Source: Microdochium bolleyi (taxonomy: Eukaryota; Ascomycota; Sordariomycetes; Xylariales; Microdochiaceae). Taken from it: a DNA stretch of 64,000 nucleotides. Location: contig KQ964246.1 of the NCBI GenBank assembly GCA_001566295.1, positions 2,790,001-2,854,000 on the forward strand. The letters run 5' to 3'. Shown here in pieces: positions 47,838 through 58,816 of the stretch. Both the position numbers and the translations under genes were made by a program. The notes under the pieces were generated by a model, which was given only the letters and a program-made list of their open reading frames with translations, had not been told where the DNA came from and did no database searches. Position 1 is the first letter of the stretch; each line of letters opens with the position of its first letter.

Positions 47838-47860
47838 GCACACACACGCGCGCGCGCGCC
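47838..47860 (+). repeat. CA/CG dinucleotide tract
   Basis: (CA)n running into (CG)n; alternating purine-pyrimidine, a sequence type able to form Z-DNA. Confidence 0.85.
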
Positions 47861-50800
47861 GCGCCCACCCAGGCAACAGGCAGGGGGCAAGGGGTGAGGG
47901 AGTCTGGAGTTTTCTTGACGGGCGGTACTTGCCGTCGATATAAGCTGGATTAGAAGTATACATCCCCCCTTGGGGGTAAGCAGGTAACTAGGATCTTTCA
48001 CAGAGGGATGGGGAATGAGATGGGATGAGGATGATGCAAGACGACCAACAACAACGACAAGACGAAGAAGGAGGACATCCCCATGGCATGATGGCGGGCA
48101 GGGGCAAGGGGAGATGATGGGTGCGGTGAGGCGACGAGGTGGAGAGTGTTATCAAGTTACAGGTCGCGGTAAGGAGGTCGAATACACGCACACATACACG
48201 GGCGGGCGGTGCTGGAAGATTGGGGGCGAGGGGAGGGGAGGGATCAGAGCGCCCTGCTCGTCTGCTCTTTTGCTCTCTGCTTGATGGATCACTATCTGTC
48301 CTTCATCGTCTCTGTTGGTCTGCTGTGCTGCGGAAGGGGGGGTTGCTGGACTCGGGAGGAAGACGGGCGGACTGGCGTGTAGTGTGCTTCCAGCAATCTT
48401 TGGCGCAGAGTCTGTGTCTAGCCACTATGTACGCCAGAGCGAGGTGAAAGAACGGAAAAGGAACATTCTAATTCCTCAGTTCGTTCTCGATGGTGCCGCT
48501 CCGCGCTTTGCGAGTAATAGGAACGTCAAGACATCCAAAGGCAGAGACCGCTAATCAGTGGGCTGGAACTCTCTGAGCGTGGTGTATTTCTCACGGATTT
48601 TTTCTCACCCCTGACGGACGTACGTGAATACTTGATTCACACATACTAAAGAACTGCGGCACCGAGCTCCACGAAGTCCTGCGGTGGTGCTGGCACCTGC
48701 TGTTGCTGCTGGTCGCATGGTTTGATTGTCGTTCCGCTGCGGATTCATGCAGTTCTGTCGAGCGTGTACTGGTCGAGAAAGACTTGGATTGTCCTTGTCT
48801 CTGTTGCTGTACCCGTGAATTTCGCCCTTTTTCTGACGCTTCTTGCGGGTTGGGATGATTTTTTATTTGATTTTTTTTGGCTGTTATGGATGTTATGCAC
48901 AACGGGAGAGAGAGGAGAAGAGACGGTTCTTGTTGTCATTCTGGCTGCGCGCGTGTGGTCAACAGTGCTTGTATTATTGAATTCAGTCCATGACACAGAG
49001 CATGGGCATCTGTAGAAGGCGTGCTTGGTGGTGTTAATTATCCATTAGACTGTAAACTCGGGATCAAAGGTTTCTATGTTCTTTACAGGTGAGTTTTACA
49101 ATTATTGGTTGGTAATATAAGGAAGAAGGGGTGCCTGGCGTTGTTGACATGTTTCTTCCATACAGTAACTCACATGGCAAGAAGAAAATAAGCCACGGGA
49201 TTGATACAGTAGGACAGGAATTGAAAAAGAGAGTGCCATATGTTATCTGGGACATTGTGAGTGAAAACGTTGACAAGAGACGGTTTAGAAAACTGTGACA
49301 CCGACACGTTTTTTGTCACCATGCACACTTATCGGGACCTGGAATGCTTACTGCCACAACACACAAGAGATTTCCATAGCAAACCCGGTTGTGGCAGCAG
49401 ACTTGTCTCCATCTCGGAGCCGGAGCCCCTGATGCTTCCGTGACATCGGTCTTTGCTCTCGTCTTTCTCCTTTTGGGAACTGAAACACACCTGCAAAGCA
49501 ACACCCCGGTGTCGTTCCTATTAGCGGCCACACATCCCGGATTAAAACTTCCCACCGGAGGAATGTGGCTTGTTTCCAAGTGGAACACGCAGTCAGGACG
49601 AGCAAAAGGTTGTCGCAGGTTTTGGATTTCTCCATGAACCGGGGGGGGGGGGAGTGAGATCCCTCCATGCCGACCAGCCTCCGGCACCTCCCCCGCTGCC
49701 GTGTCTTGTTTTTCGATGCCGGAATGTCTCTGTCTCGTACTGTAACGCCATAAAGAATGCTGCAGATCCTCGAGGTCCCACACTCATCAACGGCCGCGCG
49801 GGTTGCCCGACGACAGAGCTATGGAGTGGCAGGCAAGAACAATACCAAGCATGCAGCTCATCGCCGTGCGTTGAATGGGATGTTTCATTCCTGTGACTAT
49901 CCCGAGTGTGCAGAAGTTCGGATTAGGGTCCCAGATAATCTGGACATGCTGTTTTGGCATGCTTACCGGATTCCAGGACGGAAACTTGGATACGTAGAAA
50001 ATTGGTCGGGGAGGGAGCTCTAGACTTGCAGTCATTGAGCAGGCCTAGGTTTACAAGGCGAAGTCCTGGTCACTCGTGTGTAAGGACGCCATGGCACCAG
50101 TCGGTGTCCTTCCTGCTGCCAGCCGGTATCAGGTTTCCCGATGGCTTTGGTCGTCCTCTTGCCTCCAAGGATCTCATCAACCCTATGTACAAACGGGAAG
50201 ACCTCACGAAATCCCAAGTCCCTGATTGTAGATGATGCATATTCACCCTTCACAGTATTCCTCTTGAAATACTAGCAGACCTCCCAGAGGCTCGCGGGGT
50301 GTAGAGGCTTGAAGGCTCATATGGCAGGGTCTGACACGATTAGAATACACAACTCGCCATAGTATGTATGATGATTGACAGAGTGGCTGTTTTTGCTCGC
50401 TGGCCGCGGCTCTAGTTCCCAGTGGTCAGAATCCTCTTCCCAGATGTTGAATTTGAGCACACCTACAGGGAACCGTGTCTGTCGGCGGTGGGGGGATGAA
50501 AGTATGAAGATGAATAATAATCCACGGGCAGGGTGGAAAGATAAATAGAGAGACAGAGAGAGAGTGCGTGTGGTGTGATACTGGTTGCATTCATATTTCA
50601 GACTGCAGAGATCTCCTATGCCACAGTTCCCAACGAAAAGCCACGATCGCATGCATTGGCAAGGCTTGATGTATGTTCAACGAACTGTATTATATATGTT
50701 TTTTCTAGAAAATCACCTCATGCCCGACCGAGACTGGAGCAAGCCTTTGTAGGTATGCGTCAAAACTGCTCCTGCCTGCTGACGCTCTCATCTTCTTCCA

Positions 50801-50957
50801 CCCTTCCGCACGAAAAATCTCATCGAACGTACACAACCAGAAAAATAATGTCTTACGAGTGGCAAAATTCAGCCCAAACGCCGCTGTGTGCAAGAACATG
50901 AGTTTGGACAACCCTTTCTCCCTTTTCCCTGCTGTAGTCTTCTTTCTCGGTCTTCTA

Positions 50958-53900
50958 TTACAAGATAATCGCCAGCTCCGACCGGTCGATCCCCTCCTCC
51001 GTCAGGTTGGGATAGTACGGCACCAGCGCGTCCGCCTGGCCGACGTACGCGTCGTTGTACAGCCGCCAGTACGGGATGCGGACCTTGCGCGCCGGGTGGA
51101 ACAGCCCCGCCCAGACGTAGTTCATGACCAGGCCCGGCCCGATGGCGACGCGCACGCCCTCGATGGCCTCGATGATGCGGTCGATGACGTGCGGGCTCGT
51201 CTCGAACAGGTTCGGGTACAGCAGGTTCAGCAGGTGAAGCAGCGCGTCCTCGCAGCCCAGGCCCACAACGCCCAGGGCAATGTGCTTGACCACCGAGGCA
51301 GCCGTCTGTCGGTGCACCTGGTCGCGGTCGATGAGCGCGTCCTCGAGCAGCGGGGTCACGGCGTAGACGTAGTCCTTGGCCATTTCGGAGATGTACTCGA
51401 ACAGGAAGCTCATCGACTTGAGGATGCCGTTTTGCACATTGAGTTCCGGCACGCGGTACTCGTTCATCAGCGCGGGCAGCACCGTGAAGGGCGCACATGT
51501 CTCTGCGACAATACCGATCGCGACGGCCGTGCAGACACGCGACTGGCGCTCCTGCACACGCAGGTTGTTGAGCAGCGTGGCCAGGACATCCTGCGGACCG
51601 ATGGCCTTGGCGATGAAGCCAAATGTATTGTTGGCCGCGCGGCGGATGCCCTTCTTGTGCGCCTTTAGCATGTCGAGCAGCTCGAAGCAGATGCGCATCC
51701 ACTCGCGCGCGTTGACGCTCTCTGGCCCGCGGTCCGCAATGCGGCCGACCAGGTCGATCGTGTTCTCCTGCACCTTCTCGTGACGGTTGCGCAAGATGGG
51801 GGTCAGGCGCGGGAGAAGGTCGCGGATGGGCGGGCGCACCTCGCTGATGCCGACGACAGTGACGATGGAGCGCAGCGCGCCGATGATGGAGCCCAAAACC
51901 TCGGGGTACTCTTCACCAAGGTACTCGTACAGCACGACGCTGAGCTTACCCATGAGCGCGTCCTCGCCGCACTGCTTCATCACCATGGCGATGCGCGAGA
52001 TGAGGTCCGCGGCCTGCTGGCGGACCGTGGGCGACTTGTTGTTGAGCCGCCAGAGGATAGTGCTGACGATTTGCGGCAGGTATGGCTTGCATCGGCTGCC
52101 GAGGGCGTTTACCACCGTGCCGAAGCCGTTGAGCATGACAATGTCCTCGACGCTCTGCTCCTGGAACGAGTGCAGGATGCCGTCGATCAGGCGCTCCTCG
52201 AGGCGCTCGCCAATGTCGGCGGCGCCGAGCCCGGCCACAACCTTCTCTACCGTCTCCACCGACATCTTGCGGTACGCCTCGCTCTCATCCTTCAGGCTGT
52301 TGACAATGCGCTCGAGGATCTCGCTTACACCCACCTTCTGGCCGAGGTCGACCGTTGTCTCGACGACCTGTCGGTAGTTGCGCTTGTCGAGTGCCATACG
52401 CCGCACCCAGAAGCTCTTGAAGAACTCGTCCAGAACGTGCTCCTTGAGGTAGCCTGCCGTGACACCGTCGACCTGCGAACACTTAGAGATGGCCTGCAGG
52501 ACAACCTTTCGCATCTCCTCGTCGGGGGACGAGAACTCGCGCAGCAGGATTTCCATAATCTGACTGGTGTAGTAATTGGCGTATTCCTCGTCCATGAGCG
52601 GCACAATGTAACCTACGGCCTTCAGGTACGCCGCCAAGCTCTTGCCGCGCTGCTTGCGGGCACCTGTCCACAGAGGGTTCAGAATGTCGTCGAAACTCTC
52701 AATACCGTAAGGGTTGGCCGCCTCGGCGAGCGCGGCGATGGCGAGCGCGGTGACGGTGCGCACCTTGGTCTGCTCGTCGTTCAGGTTGGGACCGATGCAA
52801 TCCACCAGCCCCTTGAGGTGTGGCAAGATGGCACAACCCATGAGGATGGGGATCTGCTGAACAATCTTGACACCCGTGTGGCGGGCCTGCCACGACTTCT
52901 TGCTTCGGCACACTGCTCTCAGGAAAGGCAGCAGCGCTGGTATGCCAAGAGCCGAAGCGACAACGGCGAACGCTCGCGCCGTGGTGTTTCGTACATACTC
53001 GTCCACATGGTCGATATCCGGCCGCATGGTACTGATCATGGTGGCCAGACCGGCGGCCTTACTGAGGTTCGAAATGATTGTTCGACCCTCCACTCTCGCA
53101 TAGTAGTCCTGATCGATGAGAAGTGGCTCGATGACGACCAAGATCTTGTGCACGTATGGCCGGACTAGGTCGTCAAGCTTATACAGAACGCGATCAATGA
53201 CCTTGACGAGCAAATGACGCTCCTGGTCCTCGAGCGACTTCTCCATCAGCAGTGGGAGAATCTGGTTGAAGAGTGCGCCGGCACCGAAGTTGCGAGCGTT
53301 GTCAGTCAACTGCCGCAGCGCTGTCTTGCGCATGGGCGGCGTGCCGTTCTTGACCTTCAGTAGCAGCCTCATGATCTTCCTCTCCTTGAGCTCCTCTACA
53401 GACAAACTGTTCTCGTCAGCGCCATCTGTAAGCTTGCCAAAGTATGCCATATCCTCGGCCTTGAAGAACTGCAAGTCTCCGACGCCAGGGATCTCCTTGG
53501 GCATCTGATTCTGTCCTACTCTGCCGCTGTCGGGGTCCTGAATCATGAATCCACTGTAGTTGACCGGTAGCGGTGTTTGTGCGACCCGGTGAATGGGTGG
53601 TTGCCCGCCTGTGAAGCCTTCGGGCGCCTCGACAATCTTGAAGCCCTGCTCGGTGCCGGGGAGAATGAGGTCGAGCTCTTCATCGCTAAGCACACCTGGC
53701 ATCGAAGACGCCTCGTGACCGGCGGCCGGGGCTCCAGCGCCAAGCTGAGAAGTGTGCATGGGCGTAGCCAGCCCGCTGACACCGACTGGCGTCGCGGAAG
53801 GAGCCTGGTCCCAGCGTGAGCGTTTCTTTGAAGCGTCGGCACCAGGAGGTCCAGGTAGAGCAGGGGCCTGATCCCACCGTGAACGCTTGGTCTTGGTATC

Positions 53901-54680
53901 ATCCGCCGCCGCTGTAGGCTCATCCACCGCCGTCGTTGACACGTCCCATCTCTTCTTGCGCTTCCGCGTGGCAGCCACGTCCTCGGTGGAGCCAGCTTCC
54001 GCATTCTCCTTGTCGCCGTTCTGCAGGGTCGGCGCGCTGTGCATGCCCTCGCCGCCGTTCTCGTCCTCCCGTCCTTCGCGCTTCGCCTGGATGGCGCGCC
54101 GCACGCGCTCCTCCTCCCTCTCGAGCTCTCTCCGCTCCATGACGTCGCGGTAGGTATCACCACTGCCTCCAGTCGCAGCATCCTGGCCAGCAGCCGACGA
54201 TGCGCCAGCCTGGCGGTTAGCAGCGAAGGCATCGGCGCGCGTCGGCGTCAGGACGCGGTCGAAGCGGCGCTTCTGGTAGTCCGTCTCGCGGTCGACGATG
54301 CGCGTGCTGTTCTCGCCGCGGCCCGCGAACGGGTCATCCTCCTCGACGCCACTGCCGCGCGCGAACTCGTCGATCTGGGCGCGGCTCGCCGTGTACTGGC
54401 CCACGAGGCGCCGCGAGCCGTCGCCAGCGTCTGCCATCTCATCGTCGTCGCCATCGTCACCGGCAGGGATGGAGGTGAGGTAGCCTGCGTACTTGTCGCC
54501 GCCGTTGCCACTGCCGGCATCGTAGAGGTCCGTGTCGCCGGAGTCCGTCAGCTTCTGCCTGGTGGTGTCGGCGCGCTGGGTCGACGAGTCGAAGCGCGAG
54601 CCGGCTCCCTTCTTAGCGGCCGCCGCGTCATTGCGCTCGCGCTGGAGCTTCTGGATGGCCTCAAAGTCAGCGTCCGACAT
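50958..54680 (-). CDS. hsh155: Splicing factor 3B subunit 1 (SF3B1/Hsh155)
   Basis: One uninterrupted frame of 1240 residues from the ATG at 54680 (ACCATGTCGGACG), matching the family length (fungal and human about 1,000-1,300). The N-terminal third is disordered with DPFAGRGENSTRIVDRE and RW-type U2AF-ligand motifs (KKRWDVS near 247, KRSRWDQAP near 270 and 290). The last 850 residues are HEAT repeats, with highly conserved blocks NDEQTKVRTVTALAIAALAE (the segment hit by cancer mutations in human SF3B1), AAYLKAVGYIVPLMDEEYAN, and the ending YNDAYVGQADALVPYYPN. It is the scaffold of the U2 snRNP SF3b complex that binds the branch-point helix. A gene this long without an intron is worth noting beside the intron-rich genes nearby. 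The 12-bp upstream TTG start is not used. Confidence 0.96.
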   Translation of the reverse strand: MSDADFEAIQKLQRERNDAAAAKKGAGSRFDSSTQRADTTRQKLTDSGDTDLYDAGSGNGGDKYAGYLTSIPAGDDGDDDEMADAGDGSRRLVGQYTASRAQIDEFARGSGVEEDDPFAGRGENSTRIVDRETDYQKRRFDRVLTPTRADAFAANRQAGASSAAGQDAATGGSGDTYRDVMERRELEREEERVRRAIQAKREGREDENGGEGMHSAPTLQNGDKENAEAGSTEDVAATRKRKKRWDVSTTAVDEPTAAADDTKTKRSRWDQAPALPGPPGADASKKRSRWDQAPSATPVGVSGLATPMHTSQLGAGAPAAGHEASSMPGVLSDEELDLILPGTEQGFKIVEAPEGFTGGQPPIHRVAQTPLPVNYSGFMIQDPDSGRVGQNQMPKEIPGVGDLQFFKAEDMAYFGKLTDGADENSLSVEELKERKIMRLLLKVKNGTPPMRKTALRQLTDNARNFGAGALFNQILPLLMEKSLEDQERHLLVKVIDRVLYKLDDLVRPYVHKILVVIEPLLIDQDYYARVEGRTIISNLSKAAGLATMISTMRPDIDHVDEYVRNTTARAFAVVASALGIPALLPFLRAVCRSKKSWQARHTGVKIVQQIPILMGCAILPHLKGLVDCIGPNLNDEQTKVRTVTALAIAALAEAANPYGIESFDDILNPLWTGARKQRGKSLAAYLKAVGYIVPLMDEEYANYYTSQIMEILLREFSSPDEEMRKVVLQAISKCSQVDGVTAGYLKEHVLDEFFKSFWVRRMALDKRNYRQVVETTVDLGQKVGVSEILERIVNSLKDESEAYRKMSVETVEKVVAGLGAADIGERLEERLIDGILHSFQEQSVEDIVMLNGFGTVVNALGSRCKPYLPQIVSTILWRLNNKSPTVRQQAADLISRIAMVMKQCGEDALMGKLSVVLYEYLGEEYPEVLGSIIGALRSIVTVVGISEVRPPIRDLLPRLTPILRNRHEKVQENTIDLVGRIADRGPESVNAREWMRICFELLDMLKAHKKGIRRAANNTFGFIAKAIGPQDVLATLLNNLRVQERQSRVCTAVAIGIVAETCAPFTVLPALMNEYRVPELNVQNGILKSMSFLFEYISEMAKDYVYAVTPLLEDALIDRDQVHRQTAASVVKHIALGVVGLGCEDALLHLLNLLYPNLFETSPHVIDRIIEAIEGVRVAIGPGLVMNYVWAGLFHPARKVRIPYWRLYNDAYVGQADALVPYYPNLTEEGIDRSELAIIL

Positions 54681-55339
54681 GGTGGTCAACGCAGCCGGGA
54701 GCTGTCATAACGGTCATGCGCATGGAAGTGGTCGTCGGGTCGCTGGATTGGCGCGCGGAAGGTGCTGGAGAAGCCTTGATTTGCCTGCGCAAGTAACGTA
54801 GTTGGTGAAGAGCTCAAGTCCGTCGCGTAAAGGAGGAGATGGCTGTCTCGTGGTGCGTCGGGTGGTGAAAGAGTGGATGGATGCGGTTGGTTGCTGCGGA
54901 TGGACGTCTTGTCGTTAGCTGCCGGAAATCATTGAGGCTGAAAAATGCACGACGCCCTGAGATTGCACGTCGCACCCAGGCAGAGAGCGGGCCAGACCCG
55001 CACCCGTGCTTGCAAGCTCTCCTGCACTTTGGAGACGCGGGAAGATGAGTCAGCCACAGTGTGGCGCAGGCCAGACCAGACTTATCCCCTGTCCGCCAAC
55101 ACATCAGTGAGCTATGGGAGTGCTGGGAACCTGGGAGTAGCGATGTGCAACGGCAAAGCATGATGAGGTTGGAACGCCATTCTAGCAACTGCTTTGCTCC
55201 ACTCTACAGCGACGCAGCACTTCAATGTTCACACACAATTGCATTTCATGCTTTGCTCAAATCTGGTGTCTTGCATTCATTCTCTCATGCAACGCTATGC
55301 TGTGCTCTTAAAATCACTACTTTTTGTTCAATGCTCTCA
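54681..55339. promoter_or_regulatory. SF3B1 upstream region and transporter 3' region
   Basis: 659 bp between two minus-strand genes. Holds the SF3B1 promoter/leader and the transporter terminator. No TATA box or gene recognised. Confidence 0.45.
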
Positions 55340-57448
55340 CTACTGCGACACCGGCTCGCTCGCGCCCTTCTCGCCGAAGAGTGGTTCTTGGTTGACAGAG
55401 CCATTACTGCTGCTCTCAGCCTTGACCTTCTTCTCAGAGATGGCAGGACCCTTGCCGCTGGTAGTGCCGCGGAAGTAGTTGTCAATATCCTCCGTGTAGT
55501 CATCGTCCAGGTCAACGGGGCCAGCTTCATCTGTAGCCCGGGTTGCCTCACGATCCTCCCAATCCGCACGAAGATCCCGGATCTTGGCCTTGACATCAAG
55601 ATCAGGGTGGTAGCTGCGTCCAACGCCCGTCCACCGTTCCCAGACAGAGAGATGTGTGGGGTGAATTGCGATGCCGTGATACTGCTCAGCACGGCCGTCG
55701 AGGATGTACTGCCAGCGACGCTCCTGCTCCTTGAGATCGAGACCGGTGGTGTCGGGGAGCCACAGCCATGTCATGAGCATGCCGGCCAGACCGAACCAGG
55801 GAACAACGTAGAATTTGGTCTGGGTATCGATGTAGTTGTAGAGCACGGACGCGAGGAGAGCGCCCGCCTTTCCGATCATGGCAGAGAAGCCATGAGCACT
55901 GGCGCGGATCTGCGTGGGGAAAACTTCGCCAGCAACCAGGAAAGTGACCGAGTTGGGACCGAACTGGTTGAAGAACGAGGACAGGAAGTACATGGCCTGG
56001 AAAGCGTGGACGCCGGCGGGCGACGTGTAGTACTTGAAGTTGAAAGCCGGGATGACGAACATGACGAAACACATGAAGAAGCCGACTTGCTGCATGATCT
56101 TACGGCCGTACATCTTGTTGTCGATAAGCATGGAGGCGCAGTAGTAGCCGGCAAGTGAGACGACGACGTTTACAAGGTTCCAGGTCCATTTTGTGACGAC
56201 GGAATCCGGGGTGTCGGTGATGACAGAGATGAACTGGCCCTGAAACAGCTTGTTGCCGTAGAAAAAGACATCGTTGCAGAACCAGGTGCCGGCGGTGGCC
56301 ATGAGACGACCGCCGAAGTGGTTCAGAGTCAGTTTCATCGACTTGACATCATAGCCAGTGACGTTGGACTTCCGCTTAGCCTTCTCGAGGTGCTGGCTGG
56401 CGTGCTTGATCTTCCAAGTGCGGTAGTAGCAGAGCCAAAGTGTGCCGAGAGCCGGGATAGCAAACGAAATCCGGAGTGTGTATTGCGCAGCGCTCTCGAG
56501 ATAGGGAGGAGCGCCGCTGCCACGGTTGAAAATGACAAGCAGAATGATCAGCAGCACCTGGTTGACGAACTGACCCCAACCTTGCATGAGGAAAGCGAGG
56601 GTGACCTTACGGCCACGGTGGAGACGATCCTCACGGGTTGAGAGCTTGCCGGAGGAGACGGCGTTCTCCATGGAGGCGGTGGCTGTGATAGGGTACTCTC
56701 CGCCGACGCCAAGTCCGTAGACGAACAGACACCAGCCGTAGAGGATGACCCAGCCCTCGAGGGTGGTTCCCCACGCAGCAGTGAGCATGATGAGACCGAG
56801 CAACATGATGAGGGCATCCTGGATGAGACCCCAGCGGCGACCAATCCAGTCTCCCATGATCTACACGACCTGATTGTCAGCACTGATCAAGTTCCGATAG
56901 ATCTTTTGCAGCCAAAGACTTACACCGACAACAACCTGGCCAACCATGATACCGATAACCTCGAGATATGTGACGGATGCGACCCAGTTCTTGCTGCATT
57001 CTGTAGGGTTGTGGCCCCAGCACTGAGGCCAGACAGCAGCGAAGAGGGGCTCGAGGTTTCCGATGGAGAAGAGGACGTAGCCCTCGAGGCCGAGACCAGC
57101 GCCCGGGAGGATGGCGTTCTGCCAGTACCAGGACACGGGGCTGAGGGGGTCCTCTTTGATCATGGCCCAGAGGCTGCGGCCCTCGAGCTTGGCCTCTGCC
57201 TTGTCGACCTCGGTGACAAACTTGAAGCGCTTGACGAAGGGCAGATCAGCCCAGTACGTGCCCTCGGTGGTGTACGAGTCGTCGGGCTGGGTGAGGTGGC
57301 GGAAGATCTGACGCTCATAGTCGGAGGCGTAGGCGCTGGCGAGGTTGGCTTGGGCATCTTGGGAGCCGTTGGTGGGAACGGGCCCATCGGGGGCAGGGAG
57401 CTCGCCGATGGGGATGTCGTCCTTGTTGCGATTTGAGAAGGGCGACAT
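55340..57448 (-). CDS. MFS transporter, phosphate:H+ symporter type
   Basis: Two exons: 57448-56924 and 56860-55340, with a 63-bp intron (donor GTAAGT, branch TGCTGAC, acceptor TGTAG), phase 0; 681 residues. The start ATG is the one reading MSPFSNRNK; a TTG 36 bp upstream is not a start. About twelve membrane segments. The exon joint rebuilds the MFS signature GQVVVG-IMGDWIGRRWG between helices 2 and 3, and helix 4 carries YGLGVGGEYPITATASMENA. A large cytosolic loop is in the middle (HRGRKVTLAF to TGYDVKSMKLTLNHFGGRL) and the last helices include NSVTFLVAGEVFPTQIRASA. The tail of about 120 residues is charged. The subfamily includes PHO84-like phosphate symporters and GIT1-like glycerophosphodiester permeases; I cannot separate them by eye, so the substrate is phosphate or a phosphorylated metabolite. 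Upstream CACGTG sites fit phosphate control. Confidence 0.8.
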
Positions 57449-57626
57449 GTTGGCTCTGAAGGGCAGTGCCGACGGGGTGGACAAGTGGAAGCAATAGAGC
57501 GCGGGGTATGAAGGAGCTCGTCAGAGAGCGTCCAAGGGTGAGGGTGTGGACCGAGACAAGCACAGCACAGCACAGCAAAGAAAAGGAAGGGGAAGAAACA
57601 TGTTGAGGCGGCGGACGGCCATGTCG

Positions 57627-57633
57627 ATATATA
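57627..57633 (-). promoter_or_regulatory. TATA box of MFS transporter gene
   Basis: TATATAT on the minus strand, 179 bp upstream of the ATG at 57448; position fits a short leader. TATA-driven, regulated transporter genes are common in fungi. Confidence 0.5.
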
Positions 57634-57644
57634 CGCTACGAGCG

Positions 57645-57671
57645 GAGCTTGAGCTTGAGCTTGAGCCTGAG
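57645..57671. repeat. GAGCTT hexamer tandem repeat
   Basis: About four copies plus a GAG remnant (the last copy is GAGCCT), just upstream of the transporter TATA box. Confidence 0.85.
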
Positions 57672-58151
57672 TGAGAGTCGCGCTTCGACCCTGAGACGGG
57701 CAAGGGCGGCCCAGAACGGGCAGATGGGCAGGCGGGGTCTGGCTGGGAGCCGGCGCGGTGGCCGGGGCCGCCGCTGTGCGCGGCTGCTCGCAATGTGTCG
57801 CAATGCGAGGTTTTCCCTGCTCCTGTCGCCGCTGCGGGCTCCCAGAATTTCGAGTTTTCTGCGCCCGTGGAGGACGGAGGGCGGCGAGGGACGGTTCGCA
57901 CCCGCCAGAACGACGTCGTTGGCCGCGCAGTAGTGCCGAACCCGCGCGCGGAGTGGGGTCGTCGAGTTGCAGGCGGGTCCTGGCAGGGGACTTTTCACAC
58001 CCACCACGCCCACCTCGTCTGCCTCTTTTTCCGGGGCTTGCAGGCCAGCCGCAGCGACCATGGCCCGAACAAGCACACGGGCACACGAGCTCTTGCGAGA
58101 TCTGCTCAAGCCTCGACAGCCTGCCCAGCCAATCATTGCGTCCAAACCACC

Positions 58152-58157
58152 CACGTG
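58152..58157. promoter_or_regulatory. CACGTG bHLH site upstream of transporter
   Basis: Perfect CACGTG (the Pho4/NUC-1 core) 704 bp upstream of the transporter start. CACGTG occurs several other times in the window, so significance is limited. Confidence 0.35.
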
Positions 58158-58810
58158 TGTGCTCGATCGGGTCTGTATGGCTCCTGCGACCTGCATCTCG
58201 AGCGCCGACCCCTGCAGCCTCAACTGCCAGCTCTGACGGGTTTGCCGCAGGCTCGCACAAGCCTTTGCCAATCCCTCGGCGGCCTTGACTGTGGACTGCC
58301 GAGACACACTGGAGGCGAGGCAGCACGTCCGTGACATGTCGAGGTGACGTCAAAAAAGCTTTGTTCGGCGCCAACTGTCTGGCATGTGCTTGGCAGCAAG
58401 ACTGGCTTCCAACAGTCTCGTCGCCTTGAGCTATGCTGAGACCGGACATCACATACCAAGCGAGCCAAGCTGGCCGAGCACCGCAATCGTGTGGAGGGAA
58501 GCGGGCTCTGGAAGAAAGCGTGGGTGGAGTGCTGAATGCTGCGCGAACCGCGCCATCCGTCGTGGCCCATTTGACCGATCGATCCTCCCACTCTCGCCTC
58601 TTCACTCCGCCGACATCTGTGGGAACCTTGCTCAGGCCTGCCTCGCACGGCGTCCCTTTGCAGGCGACAGCACAGTCCAGACCGCGAGACCGTCAACAAC
58701 CGGGGCCGGCAAAGAGGAGCAGCTTCGGAAGAGTCAGCTTTCGTGGACCTCGCCGACGCTGCGGCACAGCTTGATGTTACCCACGCCTGCACCCCAATGC
58801 AGAGTGTGGG

Positions 58811-58816
58811 CACGTG
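58811..58816. promoter_or_regulatory. Second CACGTG bHLH site upstream of transporter
   Basis: Perfect CACGTG about 1.36 kb upstream of the transporter start; same caution as for the first site. Confidence 0.3.

Larger units (their letters stand above)
40545..50957. promoter_or_regulatory. 10.4-kb gene-free region upstream of flbC
   Basis: On the minus strand 40,545-40,930 is CT-rich, as expected for the flbC leader. Beyond it no frame looks like a real gene: the longest (282 codons at 42728-43576 plus) begins with GTG and has leader-like composition. The region is rich in simple repeats, especially 46.5-48.2 kb. 48.6-50.9 kb is relatively AT-rich and includes the 3' region of the SF3B1 gene, which ends at 50958. 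It could hold distal flbC control elements or non-coding RNAs; neither can be shown here. Confidence 0.45.

Noticed and set aside
51780..53168. 462-codon plus-strand frame
   Set aside because: Exact antisense shadow of the SF3B1 HEAT repeats.
57160..58605. 481-codon minus-strand frame through the transporter leader and N-terminus
   Set aside because: It overlaps the true transporter exon in another frame, has a composition of R, S, P and Q typical of out-of-frame GC-rich DNA, and shows no domain.
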